The position numbers and the translations under genes were made by a program. 64,000 bases of DNA from Bacteroidaceae bacterium (GTDB lineage: Bacteria; Bacteroidota; Bacteroidia; Bacteroidales; Bacteroidaceae). Shown in pieces: positions 1 to 7,888 of this stretch. The notes beneath the pieces were generated by a model. That model searched no databases and was not told the DNA's origin. It saw nothing but the letters and a program-made list of their open reading frames with translations. The stretch lies in assembly GCA_016291905.1 (NCBI GenBank), contig JAEEZS010000002.1, positions 1-64,000 of the forward strand, given 5' to 3'. Positions within the stretch are counted from its first letter, which is position 1, and each line of letters opens with the position of its first letter.

Positions 1-263
1 ATGGCGATGTTGTAGTCGGAATCAAAGCCTATGCCCATGTTGCCAGCTTCACTATCATCACCATAGCCGAACCACATCTGGCCGTCGGTCAACTCAATGC
101 CAGGGCCAAAGGCACGGATTTTCATGGGGCGTACATTCTTGAGGTCAGCCTTCTTCAGCATATGGCGCTGGGGATTCTTGAATTCACAACGCTGCGGGAT
201 CTGTGCATATGCCGTTCCCACCACAGCGAGGAACAGCACGATTGAGAGTAATCTTTTTACCAT
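1..263 (-). CDS. Secreted protein of unknown function, N-terminal part only
   Basis: The gene runs off the left edge of the window; about 87 residues are visible. It begins MVKRLLSIVLFLAVVGTAYA, a clean Sec signal peptide with likely cleavage after AYA, so the product is exported. The mature part starts QIPQRCEFKNPQRHMLKKAD and then has a Gly/Asp-rich stretch (FGYGDDSEAGNMGIGFDSD). I do not recognise the family from this fragment. The start is supported by a Bacteroidetes promoter about 85 bp upstream, which leaves an untranslated leader of roughly 80 nt. Confidence 0.75.
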   Translation of the reverse strand, partial: MVKRLLSIVLFLAVVGTAYAQIPQRCEFKNPQRHMLKKADLKNVRPMKIRAFGPGIELTDGQMWFGYGDDSEAGNMGIGFDSDYNIA

Positions 264-347
264 AATCTTTTTTTGAAATTAAACTAAAACTATCTGTTTT
301 ACAATTAACTATCTTCGTTTCGAAGAGGATGTTCTAAATTTAGCCTG

Positions 348-379
348 CAAAAGTAGTAAAAAACCGAATATGCCGCAAA
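348..379 (-). promoter_or_regulatory. Bacteroidetes-type promoter for the partial secreted gene
   Basis: Read on the minus strand, the -33 box TTTG lies at 376-379 and the -7 box TACTTTTG at 348-355, with a 20-bp spacer. This matches the Bacteroidetes primary sigma consensus. It predicts a leader of about 80 nt. Confidence 0.6.
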
Positions 380-411
380 AAAATCGCAAAAAATGATTTC
401 CTAACTCTTAG

Positions 412-1395
412 CTACTTCAGCTTGGTGGCCTTGACGCCCTCGAAGGTAATTTTCACGGGGCGGATGGTGCCGTCCTTCTCGAAGACGAGGCGGTCGATGC
501 AGGTGACGCGGTGGTTACCGTCAGTCTCACCCAGGGGGCGGCGGTGGTAGATGATGTAATATTCGTCTTTACCCTTTGCCTTGATGACGGAGTGGTGTCC
601 GGCGCCAGTAGCTACGTTAGGGTCGGATTCAAGAATGGTGCCCACACGTCGGAATGGGCCGAAGGGATTGTCGGCCATAGCATAGGCGACGTGGTAAGAG
701 GGACCCGTCCAGCCACCTTCGCTCCACATAAAATAGTAGGTGCCTCCCCGTTTCAGCATGAAGGGGCCCTCGACATAGTTCTCGGGCGTTATCTCACGAA
801 ACATGGTGCCGTCGGCGAAGGGACGAATGCTGGTGAGGTCCTCACCCATTCGGACGACGTTGCAGTGGCCCCAGCCGCCGTAGTACATGTAGTATTCACC
901 GTCGTCGTCGCGGAAAACGAATTGGTCGATGGGCTGCGCGCCGTTAACAATGTCGTTGATGAGCGGCTTGCCCAGGGCATCGCTGAACGGCCCTGCGGGG
1001 TTCTTGGACGTGGCAACACCGATGCCGCCAATCTCACCTTCGTGGACGTCGTTGGCAGCGAAGTAGAGGTAGTAGGTGTCGCCCCGCTTCACCATGGCAG
1101 GCGCCCACAGAGCTTGGCGGAACCAGGTGATGCTGTCGGCGGTGAGCACGCGGTCATGCTTCGTCCAATGGACGAGGTCACGCGACGAGAACGCATCGAG
1201 CCAGCGCTGCTGACGGTAGCGCGCCGATGTAGTGGGGTAGATCCAGCACTCGCCGTTGACGACGACACCCTCAGGGTCGGCATACCAGCCTTCCCAAAGC
1301 GGGTTGCCGCTGGTTACTGTTTGCGGGTTGTTACTCTTGCAGCCTGTGAGCACTGCAATCAGGACGATTACAAGAAGGGGAAGTGTTTTTTTCAT
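412..1395 (-). CDS. Glycoside hydrolase family 43 lipoprotein
   Basis: Predicted five-bladed beta-propeller glycosidase of the arabinofuranosidase/xylosidase type. The N-terminus is a lipoprotein signal with lipobox LTGC (Cys19), so it is probably anchored to a membrane and acts on oligosaccharides in the periplasm or at the surface. The GH43 catalytic triad can be read: base Asp40 in WYADPEG, pKa-tuning Asp157 in QPIDQF, and acid Glu209 in YVEGPF. A GAGHHS motif near residue 268 supplies the usual metal-site histidine. At 327 residues it is a single-domain GH43 with no carbohydrate-binding module. Substrate cannot be told from sequence alone. There is no SusCD pair beside it, so it seems to be a lone gene. 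Confidence 0.85.
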   Translation of the reverse strand: MKKTLPLLVIVLIAVLTGCKSNNPQTVTSGNPLWEGWYADPEGVVVNGECWIYPTTSARYRQQRWLDAFSSRDLVHWTKHDRVLTADSITWFRQALWAPAMVKRGDTYYLYFAANDVHEGEIGGIGVATSKNPAGPFSDALGKPLINDIVNGAQPIDQFVFRDDDGEYYMYYGGWGHCNVVRMGEDLTSIRPFADGTMFREITPENYVEGPFMLKRGGTYYFMWSEGGWTGPSYHVAYAMADNPFGPFRRVGTILESDPNVATGAGHHSVIKAKGKDEYYIIYHRRPLGETDGNHRVTCIDRLVFEKDGTIRPVKITFEGVKATKLK

Positions 1396-1499
1396 AAAGG
1401 TGAAATTTGGAATATGTATTCAGAGAACGATCAAAAATCAGTTTATGGGCGCGAAGGTAAGGAGTTTTTTCCGAAAATGCTAAAATAAATTTAATTTAT

Positions 1500-1530
1500 T
1501 TTGTGCTTCGCTCGGGTTACAGTAATTTTG
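1500..1530 (+). promoter_or_regulatory. Promoter upstream of the lptD-like gene
   Basis: TTTG at 1500-1503 and TAATTTTG at 1523-1530 are 19 bp apart, and the start codon follows at 1538. The spacer contains CTTCGCTCGGGTT, which resembles the spacer of the tRNA-Ser promoter at 16405-16435. Confidence 0.6.
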
Positions 1531-1537
1531 CCGACTG

Positions 1538-4345
1538 ATGCGTAATGTGAAACGTTTTCTTCTGGCTGTGATATGGCTGCTGTCCTGCACCTACGCGGTG
1601 GGGCAGGAGGTGGTGCGAGACTCGTTGGAAGTAGCCCGCAGGGACTCGCTTGCTGCCCTGGGAACGCTATCGAGCGAGCTGGAAGCGGAGATGCTGGCTG
1701 CCGATTCATTGCAGACGGACTCAGCCGAGGCGAAGAAGAAAGAGGTGGTGGATGCCCCTGTGCAGTATGAGTCGAAAGACAGCATGGTGTGGACGAAGGA
1801 CGGCAACGCTTACCTCTACGGCAGCGGCAAGGTGAACTACCAGAGCATCGAGCTCACCGCTGAGCGCATCACCGTCAACATCCCCAAGAGCGAGGTCTAT
1901 GCCGAGGGCGTCAAGGACTCCACAGGCACCGAAACGGGGCGCCCCGTGTTCAAAGAGGGGCAGACGCCCTACGAGTCGGAGACGATGAGCTACAACTTCA
2001 AGTCGAAGAAGGGCTTCATCCACAACGTCGTCACCGAGCAGGGCGACGGCTACATGATTGGCCGCGACGCCAAGAAAGGCGCTGAGGGCGAGTTCTTTAT
2101 CCAAAACGGCAAATACACCACCTGCGAGGACCACGAGGCCCCGCACTTCTACCTGAACATGACGCGCGGCAAGGTGCGTCCCGAGCACGACGTGGTGTTC
2201 GGCCCTGCTTATCTGGTGGTGTGCGACGTTCCCCTGCCGCTGGCTGTGCCCTTCGGCTTCTTCCCGTTTACCCAGGAGTTCTCCAGCGGTTTCATCATGC
2301 CCAGCTATGGCGACGAGCTGGAGCGCGGCTTCTACCTGAAGGACGGCGGCTACTACTTCGCCTTCAGCGACTATCTTGACCTGAAGGTGACGGGCGAGAT
2401 ATTCACCAAGGGCTCGTGGGGCGTCACCGGAGCCACCAACTACCGTCGTCGCTACAAATACTCGGGCAACGTCAACGTCAACTACCTCGTCACCAAGACG
2501 GGCGAGAAGAATATGCCCGACTTCTCCGTGTCGAAGAACTTCAAGGTCATCTGGAGCCACCGTCAGGATGCCAAGGCCAACCCCAACAGCAACTTCAGCG
2601 CCTCGGTGAACTATGCCACCACCAACTACGAGAAGAAAAACCTGACGAGTGTCTATAACCCCGCCCTGCGCAGCCAGAGCCAGCGCACCTCGTCCGTCAG
2701 CTACAGCCGCTCCATCCCCGACTGGAAGCTGAACATCAGCTCGTCGATGAACATTGCCCAGAACATGCGCGACAGCACGCTGTCGCTGACGCTGCCCTCG
2801 CTGAACGTCTCGCTCAGCCGCATCTATCCCTTCAAGCGCAAGAAGGCAGCCGGCAACGAGCGGTGGTACGAGAAGATAGCCCTCACCTACAGCGGAGCCC
2901 TCAACAACAGCGTCACCTCGAAGGAGGACCAGATACTCCACACCAGCCTCACTCGCGACTGGCGCAACGGCATCAAGCACTCCATCCCCATCAGTGCCTC
3001 GTTCACGGCGTTCAAGTACATCAACATCACCCCCTCGTTCAACTACACCAGCCGTTGGTACACCTACCGCATCGACCAGCGGTGGGACGACGACATCCAC
3101 AAGGCTGTTCGCGACACCATCTATGGCTTCAACCGCGTCTATAACTACAACCTCTCCGTCTCGGCCAACACCAAGCTCTACGGCTTCTACCAGCCGCTGC
3201 CGTTCCTGGGCGACAAGGTGAAGATGATTCGCCACGTGCTCACCCCCTCCGTCAGCTACAGCATGGCACCCGACTTCAGCGACTCGCGCTACGGCTTCTG
3301 GAAGTCCTATACCTACACCGACGAGAAGGGCGAGGTGCACACCGTCGACTACTCGCCCTACACCGGCTCGCTCTACGGCACCGTCACTAAAGGACGCTCG
3401 GGGACGGTGAGCGTCGATGTGTCGAACAACGTCGAGATGAAGGTGAAGAGCGACCGCGACTCCACGGGTGTCCGCAAAATCAGCATCTTCGACGAGCTGG
3501 GCGCCTCCATGTCGTACAACATGGCCGCCACCACCCGTCCGTGGAGCAACCTCACCACCCGTCTGCGCATGAAGCTGACGAAGAACTACACCTTCAGCCT
3601 CAACACCACGTGGCCCTCCTACGGCTATGTCTATAGCTACGACGACACCGGGCGCCGCACCATCAGCGGCGACGAGCGTCCCTTCTGGGAGACAGATGCC
3701 GCACGCGGCTTCCACTGGCCACACTTCCCCGGCATGAGCCAAAACCTCAGCTACACCTTCAACAACCAGTCGTGGAACAAAATCAAGGAGCGCATCAACA
3801 CCCTGCTGCACGGCAAGGACGAGGATGACGATAGCGATGGCGATGGCGAAAGCGATGGCGATGGCGGCGACAAGCCGAAGTCCGCCGCTGCCCCCGACAA
3901 GGGCAGCACACGTCCCTCCAGCTCCAAGAAAGCCGAAGTGGACGAGGACGGCTACATGCCCTTCTCCCTCCCGTGGTCCGTGTCGCTCTCCTATGGTATC
4001 ACCGTGCGCGAGAACGTGGCCGCCGACTACTTCCACGAGCGCCCCGACGGCACCGGATGGTATGGCTACAAGCTCACGCAAAACCTCAACATCTCCGGCA
4101 ACGTGAAGATATCCAACAAGTGGAACATGAACTTCAGCTCCGGCTGGGACTTCATCGACCACGACTTCACCACCACCACCATGAACATCAGCCGCGACCT
4201 CCACTGCTTCAGCATGTCGTGCGGCATCGTGCTCAGCCCCTATATGAGCTACAACTTCTCCTTCCGTGCCAACAGCTCCATGCTGGCCGATGCCCTCAAG
4301 TACGACCAGCGCAGTTCCGCCGGCAACAACATCAACTGGTACTAA
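1538..4345 (+). CDS. LptD-like LPS-assembly outer-membrane protein
   Basis: Likely the outer-membrane component that inserts lipopolysaccharide into the outer leaflet. The protein has 935 residues with a signal peptide ending near CTYAVGQ. After a short charged linker comes an OstA/LptA-like beta-jellyroll (about residues 70-190, including KDGNAYLYGSGKVNYQSIEL and the TTCEDHEAPHFYLN stretch). The rest is a long C-terminal barrel rich in alternating aromatic and polar strands (FSASVNYATTNYEKK) that ends in an aromatic residue, NNINWY. Residues about 760-800 hold a low-complexity Asp/Ser/Gly linker made from repeated GATGGC codon pairs (3822-3875), probably a loop. The next gene starts one base after its stop, so translation is probably coupled. 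Family assignment is by architecture and strand pattern. Confidence 0.8.
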   Translation: MRNVKRFLLAVIWLLSCTYAVGQEVVRDSLEVARRDSLAALGTLSSELEAEMLAADSLQTDSAEAKKKEVVDAPVQYESKDSMVWTKDGNAYLYGSGKVNYQSIELTAERITVNIPKSEVYAEGVKDSTGTETGRPVFKEGQTPYESETMSYNFKSKKGFIHNVVTEQGDGYMIGRDAKKGAEGEFFIQNGKYTTCEDHEAPHFYLNMTRGKVRPEHDVVFGPAYLVVCDVPLPLAVPFGFFPFTQEFSSGFIMPSYGDELERGFYLKDGGYYFAFSDYLDLKVTGEIFTKGSWGVTGATNYRRRYKYSGNVNVNYLVTKTGEKNMPDFSVSKNFKVIWSHRQDAKANPNSNFSASVNYATTNYEKKNLTSVYNPALRSQSQRTSSVSYSRSIPDWKLNISSSMNIAQNMRDSTLSLTLPSLNVSLSRIYPFKRKKAAGNERWYEKIALTYSGALNNSVTSKEDQILHTSLTRDWRNGIKHSIPISASFTAFKYINITPSFNYTSRWYTYRIDQRWDDDIHKAVRDTIYGFNRVYNYNLSVSANTKLYGFYQPLPFLGDKVKMIRHVLTPSVSYSMAPDFSDSRYGFWKSYTYTDEKGEVHTVDYSPYTGSLYGTVTKGRSGTVSVDVSNNVEMKVKSDRDSTGVRKISIFDELGASMSYNMAATTRPWSNLTTRLRMKLTKNYTFSLNTTWPSYGYVYSYDDTGRRTISGDERPFWETDAARGFHWPHFPGMSQNLSYTFNNQSWNKIKERINTLLHGKDEDDDSDGDGESDGDGGDKPKSAAAPDKGSTRPSSSKKAEVDEDGYMPFSLPWSVSLSYGITVRENVAADYFHERPDGTGWYGYKLTQNLNISGNVKISNKWNMNFSSGWDFIDHDFTTTTMNISRDLHCFSMSCGIVLSPYMSYNFSFRANSSMLADALKYDQRSSAGNNINWY

Positions 4346-4346
4346 G

Positions 4347-5687
4347 GTGAAGATTGAGTTGGCAGGACACTGGGGCTATCGGCGCTTGCTGCGCTCGGCC
4401 GTACCCGCTGTGACGATGATGATTGTCATGTCGGTCTATTCCATTGTCGATGGTCTGTTCGTCTCCAACTTCGTCGGCACCACCGCCTTTGCTGCGCTTA
4501 ACCTCATCTGGCCGGCCCTTGCCGTGGTGGGAGCGCTGGGCCTGATGGTGGGCACGGGCGGCAGTGCCCTCGTCTCCATCACGATGGGGCAGAACGACTA
4601 TCCCCGTGCCTCGCGCATCTTCTCCGTCCTCATCCGCTTCACGCTCATCATGGCGCTGCTGTTTGCCGTACCCCTGTTGCTGCTGATGAAGCCCATCGCC
4701 ATTGCCTTGGGCGCCGAGGGCGAGATGGTCGGCGAGGCGGTCACCTATGGCAGCATCTGTGCCATCGGCATGCCCGGCTACATGCTGCAGATGGCCTTCC
4801 AGTCGTTTTTCATGACCGCCGAGCGTCCGCAGATGGGCACGAAGCTCAGCATCGTCTGCGGCGTCACCAACATGGGCCTCGACGCCCTGTTCATCCTCGT
4901 CTTCGGCTGGGGTCTGGCGGGAGCAGCCGCCGCCTCCATGGTGGCCTGCGCCGTGGGTGGCATCTTTCCCCTGTGGTGGTTCTCGTCGCGCCGCAACGAC
5001 AGCCGCCTCCGCCTCTCCCTGCTCACACGCATGGCCGACGCCCGCAGCATCATCCGCCGTGCCTGCACCAACGGCCTCTCGGAGTACGTGGGCAACATCG
5101 CTTTCAACGTCGTGGGCATCTGTTACAACCTGCAGCTCATGCATTACTTCGGCGAGAACGGCGTGGCGGCCTACGGCATACTCATGTACATCGGTTTCAT
5201 CTTCGGCGCCGTCTTCTTCGGCTATAACTTCACCGTCGGCCCCGTTGTCGGCTTCAACTACGGCGCGCAGAACACCGGCGAGCTGCGCAGCCTGCTCCGC
5301 CACAGCGCCGTGCTCACCCTCGTGGCGGGCGTGCTGATGGCCATCGTCTGCGAGGCCGGTGCCGACGTGCTGGCACGCGTGTTCGTCAGCTACGATGCCG
5401 ACCTGCTCGCCCTCACCACCCGCGCCATCCGTCTCTACATGGCCAGCCTCGTGCTGTGCGGGTTCAACATCTTCGTCTCGGCGTGGTTCACGGGGCTGGG
5501 CAACGGCGTCATCTCGGCCGTGGCCTCCTTTGCGCGTACGCTGGTGTTCGAGCTTGGCGCCGTCTTCGTCCTGCCGCTGCTGGTAGGGCTCGACGGCATC
5601 TGGATGGCCGTCGATGTGGCCGAGCTGCTTGCCTTCCTCCTGGCCCTCACGCTGCTGGCCCTCTTCCGCAAGAGATACAATTATTAG
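4347..5687 (+). CDS. MATE-family multidrug/metabolite efflux transporter
   Basis: Inner-membrane antiporter of the MATE (NorM/DinF-like) superfamily, which exports organic cations or drugs using a Na+ or H+ gradient. About 446 residues and 12 hydrophobic segments in two six-helix halves match the family. The N-terminal half contains the typical PAVTMMIVMSVYSIVDGLFV and VGTGGSALVSI stretches. I start it at GTG 4347, one base after the LptD stop. The frame remains open further upstream, but that part would read through the LptD C-terminus in another frame and looks nothing like a transporter. Substrate is unknown. Confidence 0.88.
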   Translation: MKIELAGHWGYRRLLRSAVPAVTMMIVMSVYSIVDGLFVSNFVGTTAFAALNLIWPALAVVGALGLMVGTGGSALVSITMGQNDYPRASRIFSVLIRFTLIMALLFAVPLLLLMKPIAIALGAEGEMVGEAVTYGSICAIGMPGYMLQMAFQSFFMTAERPQMGTKLSIVCGVTNMGLDALFILVFGWGLAGAAAASMVACAVGGIFPLWWFSSRRNDSRLRLSLLTRMADARSIIRRACTNGLSEYVGNIAFNVVGICYNLQLMHYFGENGVAAYGILMYIGFIFGAVFFGYNFTVGPVVGFNYGAQNTGELRSLLRHSAVLTLVAGVLMAIVCEAGADVLARVFVSYDADLLALTTRAIRLYMASLVLCGFNIFVSAWFTGLGNGVISAVASFARTLVFELGAVFVLPLLVGLDGIWMAVDVAELLAFLLALTLLALFRKRYNY

Positions 5688-5689
5688 GG

Positions 5690-5818
5690 GAGTTAAGAGT
5701 TAAGAATTAAGAGTTAAGAGTTAAGAGTTAAGAAAAAGTGTCTTGTATGCAGCCTTCCATCTTCCCCCTCCCGTTTACGGTACTTTTTTTCTTAACTCTC
5801 AGCTCTTAATTCTTAACT
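5690..5818. repeat. Inverted heptamer repeat (GAGTTAA)n between MATE and DUF4252 genes
   Basis: Six perfect or near-perfect heptamers GAGTTAA run from 5690 to 5731. After about 50 bp the same sequence returns in inverted form (5784-5818, CTTAACTCTCAGCTC then TTAATTCTTAACT). The transcript could fold into a long AU-rich hairpin flanked by A and T runs, so it may end MATE transcription. Four other heptamer runs occur in the window. Confidence 0.75.
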
Positions 5819-5911
5819 GAAAATTGTTCCTAATTTTTCAATTCTCTTGCAACCTTTTGCCGTGCGGCATCGTCTAACGGATGTAAAAACCCTAAAAAAC
5901 GTAATCCAACA

Positions 5912-6388
5912 ATGAAAAAAGTTATTCTGTTCGTAACCGCTGCCCTGATGGCAGTCAGCATGTCCGCCCAAAACGGCAAACAGTTGTACAAAAAGTATTT
6001 CGACCGCGACGGTATGGAGACCGTCCACCTCTCGGGCTTCCTGCTCCGCACGGCCGGACGTCTGGCCACCGTCGATATGGACGGCAAGGACCTCTCGCGC
6101 TTCGCCCGCTCCATCAAGGGCATGTACGTCATCAGCGCCGAGACGCCGGACGCCCGTGCGGCCCTCAGTGCCGACATCCGCAAGATTATCCGCGACGGCA
6201 ACCTTGAGTCGTTGATGGAGGCCAGCTCCGACGGTCAGAAGGTGATGATGTACATCGACGGCAAGGGCGACGTTGTCACCGAGCTGGCCATCGTCACCCT
6301 GGGCGCTGACGACGTCACCTTCGTCGGCTTCGAAGGCCGCATGTCGCGTGCCGAGCTCGAGCGCTGGGCCGAGGAAGAAACATACTGA
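5912..6388 (+). CDS. DUF4252 domain-containing secreted protein
   Basis: A 158-residue protein with signal peptide MKKVILFVTAALMAVSMSAQ. The mature sequence matches my recollection of the Bacteroidetes DUF4252 family: a short helix (GKQLYKKYFDRDGMETVHLSG), a central segment with KGMYVISAETPDA, and a C-terminal strand pair around VMMYIDGKGD and VTELAIVTLGADDVTFVGFEG. The family is usually periplasmic and its function is not known. It stands alone and is followed by a strong terminator hairpin. Confidence 0.75.
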   Translation: MKKVILFVTAALMAVSMSAQNGKQLYKKYFDRDGMETVHLSGFLLRTAGRLATVDMDGKDLSRFARSIKGMYVISAETPDARAALSADIRKIIRDGNLESLMEASSDGQKVMMYIDGKGDVVTELAIVTLGADDVTFVGFEGRMSRAELERWAEEETY

Positions 6389-6413
6389 CCTCCCCACACG
6401 CTATTATATATTC

Positions 6414-6457
6414 CCTCCCCACCTCAACAATTCCGCGAGGTGGGGAGGTCTGTTTTT
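6414..6457 (+). terminator. Rho-independent terminator after the DUF4252 gene
   Basis: A perfect 12-bp stem, CCTCCCCACCTC (6414-6425) with GAGGTGGGGAGG (6437-6448), encloses an 11-nt loop and is followed by TCTGTTTTT. This is a classical intrinsic terminator 26 bp past the stop codon. Confidence 0.85.
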
Positions 6458-6466
6458 GGGGGCAAT

Positions 6467-6529
6467 GTACACGATAACAAGGGGGACGTACATAATAACA
6501 GGGGGGACGGCGGCGACAGAAGGGGGAAC
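6467..6529. repeat. Three-unit 21-bp tandem array with G5-G6 runs
   Basis: Three consecutive 21-bp units occupy 6467-6487, 6488-6508 and 6509-6529. Each ends in a G5-G6 run followed by AC or AAC (for example AACAAGGGGGAC). The first two differ at a few positions and the third is more diverged. The unit length equals that of the AGCCCA arrays elsewhere, but the sequence differs. Confidence 0.65.
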
Positions 6530-6564
6530 GCAGCGCACGACGCCCCGATTAATCCGGTAAAATG

Positions 6565-6743
6565 GTCATACGGTCATATGGTCACATTTATCCCTTTTCA
6601 CACACGCAGCGCAATATAGTATTATAGTGGTAGAGTAAGTAGTATTATTAATAATATTTTAAATAATATCTTTCCATATACATAAATATATATAAATAAC
6701 GCGCACGTCTTGTGAGCAAAATATGACCATATGACCGTATGAC
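6565..6743. repeat. AT-rich element bounded by inverted 8-mer tandem repeats
   Basis: The left end carries GGTCATAY repeated with an 8-bp period (6564-6585). The right end carries the reverse complement, TATGACCR, in four copies (about 6723-6754). The innermost 20 bp match perfectly as an inverted repeat (6565-6584 and 6724-6743). The 139-bp core is very AT-rich with runs such as TATATATAAATAA. No reading frame was found inside. The region 6389-6896 otherwise holds only the terminator, the 21-bp array and a promoter. Confidence 0.75.
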
Positions 6744-6832
6744 TGTATGACCGTCGTGTTCGCACAATAGGGCAGCCCGATATGGGAAACAGGGGCGTTT
6801 GGCAAGGCTTACCTCGGATAGTTGTAAATAAA

Positions 6833-6864
6833 TTTGGTATTTCGTTCGCTTGTTCGTACTTTTG
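6833..6864 (+). promoter_or_regulatory. Promoter of the fucose-dehydrogenase operon
   Basis: TTTG at 6833-6836 and TACTTTTG at 6857-6864 have a 20-bp spacer and are followed by GCAG. The box lies inside an upstream extension of the reading frame, which decides in favour of the ATG at 6897. Confidence 0.65.
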
Positions 6865-6896
6865 CAGAGCAAACAACGAACGTATCACTATCAGCC

Positions 6897-7850
6897 ATGA
6901 TTTATAACGAGATTGGAAAAACGGGCATGAGGGTGTCGAACCTCAGCTTCGGGGCATCGTCGCTGGGCGGCGTGTTCCACAGCGTGCGCGAGGACGAGGG
7001 CATCCGTGCCGTACATGCCGCCGTGGACGGGGGCATCAACTTCATCGACGTGTCGCCCTACTACGGCCACCTGAAGGCGGAGATGGTGCTGGGCAAGGCG
7101 CTGCGCGAGATCCGGCGCGACAGGTACTTCCTCTCCACGAAGGTGGGGCGCTACGGCCACGACGGCGTGAACACGTGGGACTACAGCGCGCGGCGCGTCA
7201 CCGACAGCGTCTATGAGAGCATGGAGCGCCTGGGCGTTGACTACATCGACCTCATCAACGTGCACGACATTGAGTTCCAGGCGGCGATGGACGGCGGCCT
7301 GCAGCGCGTGGTGGACGAGACGCTGCCCGCACTTGTCGAGCTGCGCCGGAAGGGCGTTGTGGGCCACGTGGGCATCACCGACCTACAGCCCGAGAACCTG
7401 CGCTGGGTGGTGGAGCACACGGACGAGGGCGTGGTGGAGAGCATACTGAACTTCTGCCACTACAGCCTGAACGACACGCTGCTGACGGACTACCTCGACT
7501 TCTTTGAGCAGCACGGCGTGGGCGTCATCAATGCCTCGCCGCTGTCGATGGGGCTGCTCTCCACACGCGGCACACCCGACTGGCATCCCGCCCCCGCAGC
7601 GCTGAAGGAGGCCTGTGCCCGCGCGGCTGCCTACTGCCACGAGCAGGGCTACCCGATAGAGAAGCTGGCGGTGCAGTTCTCCACCCGCACCATGAACCCC
7701 CGCATAGCCACCACGCTCTTCAGCAGCGCCAACCCTGCCAACGTGGTGCGCAACATCGGCTTTGCCGACGAGCCCATGGACGAGCAACTGGTGCACGACG
7801 TGCAGCAGATCATCGGCGACCAGATGGGAGTGAGATGGAGGAATTCATAA
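6897..7850 (+). CDS. Aldo/keto reductase, L-galactose/L-fucose 1-dehydrogenase type
   Basis: Predicted NAD(P)-dependent oxidation of an L-aldose at C1 to its lactone. The 317-residue sequence follows the plant L-galactose dehydrogenase family closely as I remember it: LSFGASSLGGVF, then NFIDVSPYYG with catalytic Asp and Tyr, Lys in FLSTKVGRYG, His in INVHDIEF, and later FCHYSLNDTLL and INASPLSMGLL. L-fucose is 6-deoxy-L-galactose, and downstream lie a lactonase-type amidohydrolase, a dehydrogenase and an alpha-L-fucosidase, so L-fucose is the likely substrate (inference). The start at 6897 is chosen because the promoter lies at 6833-6864. The stop codon falls inside the first heptamer of a TTCATAG repeat. 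Confidence 0.82.
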   Translation: MIYNEIGKTGMRVSNLSFGASSLGGVFHSVREDEGIRAVHAAVDGGINFIDVSPYYGHLKAEMVLGKALREIRRDRYFLSTKVGRYGHDGVNTWDYSARRVTDSVYESMERLGVDYIDLINVHDIEFQAAMDGGLQRVVDETLPALVELRRKGVVGHVGITDLQPENLRWVVEHTDEGVVESILNFCHYSLNDTLLTDYLDFFEQHGVGVINASPLSMGLLSTRGTPDWHPAPAALKEACARAAAYCHEQGYPIEKLAVQFSTRTMNPRIATTLFSSANPANVVRNIGFADEPMDEQLVHDVQQIIGDQMGVRWRNS

Positions 7851-7878
7851 TTCATAGTTCATAGTTCATAGTTCATAG
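7844..7878 (+). repeat. Heptamer repeat (TTCATAG)n before the amidohydrolase start
   Basis: Five heptamers (TTCATAA once, then TTCATAG four times) fill nearly the whole gap between two genes of one operon. The first contains the upstream stop codon, and the run ends 10 bp before the ATG at 7889, where the ribosome would bind. Confidence 0.8.
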
Positions 7879-7888
7879 TTAAGAAAAA

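Noticed and set aside
1721-4204. Very long open frame (827 codons) antisense to the lptD-like gene
   Set aside because: The residue make-up is Val/Ala/His/Gly-rich with no fold or signal, and it mirrors GC-rich third positions of the real gene, which lack antisense stops. The plus-strand frame has a promoter, a signal peptide and a coherent barrel pattern.
4266-4346. Upstream ATG start for the MATE gene at 4266
   Set aside because: It would encode 27 low-complexity residues inside the LptD coding region; GTG 4347 gives a normal transporter N-terminus.
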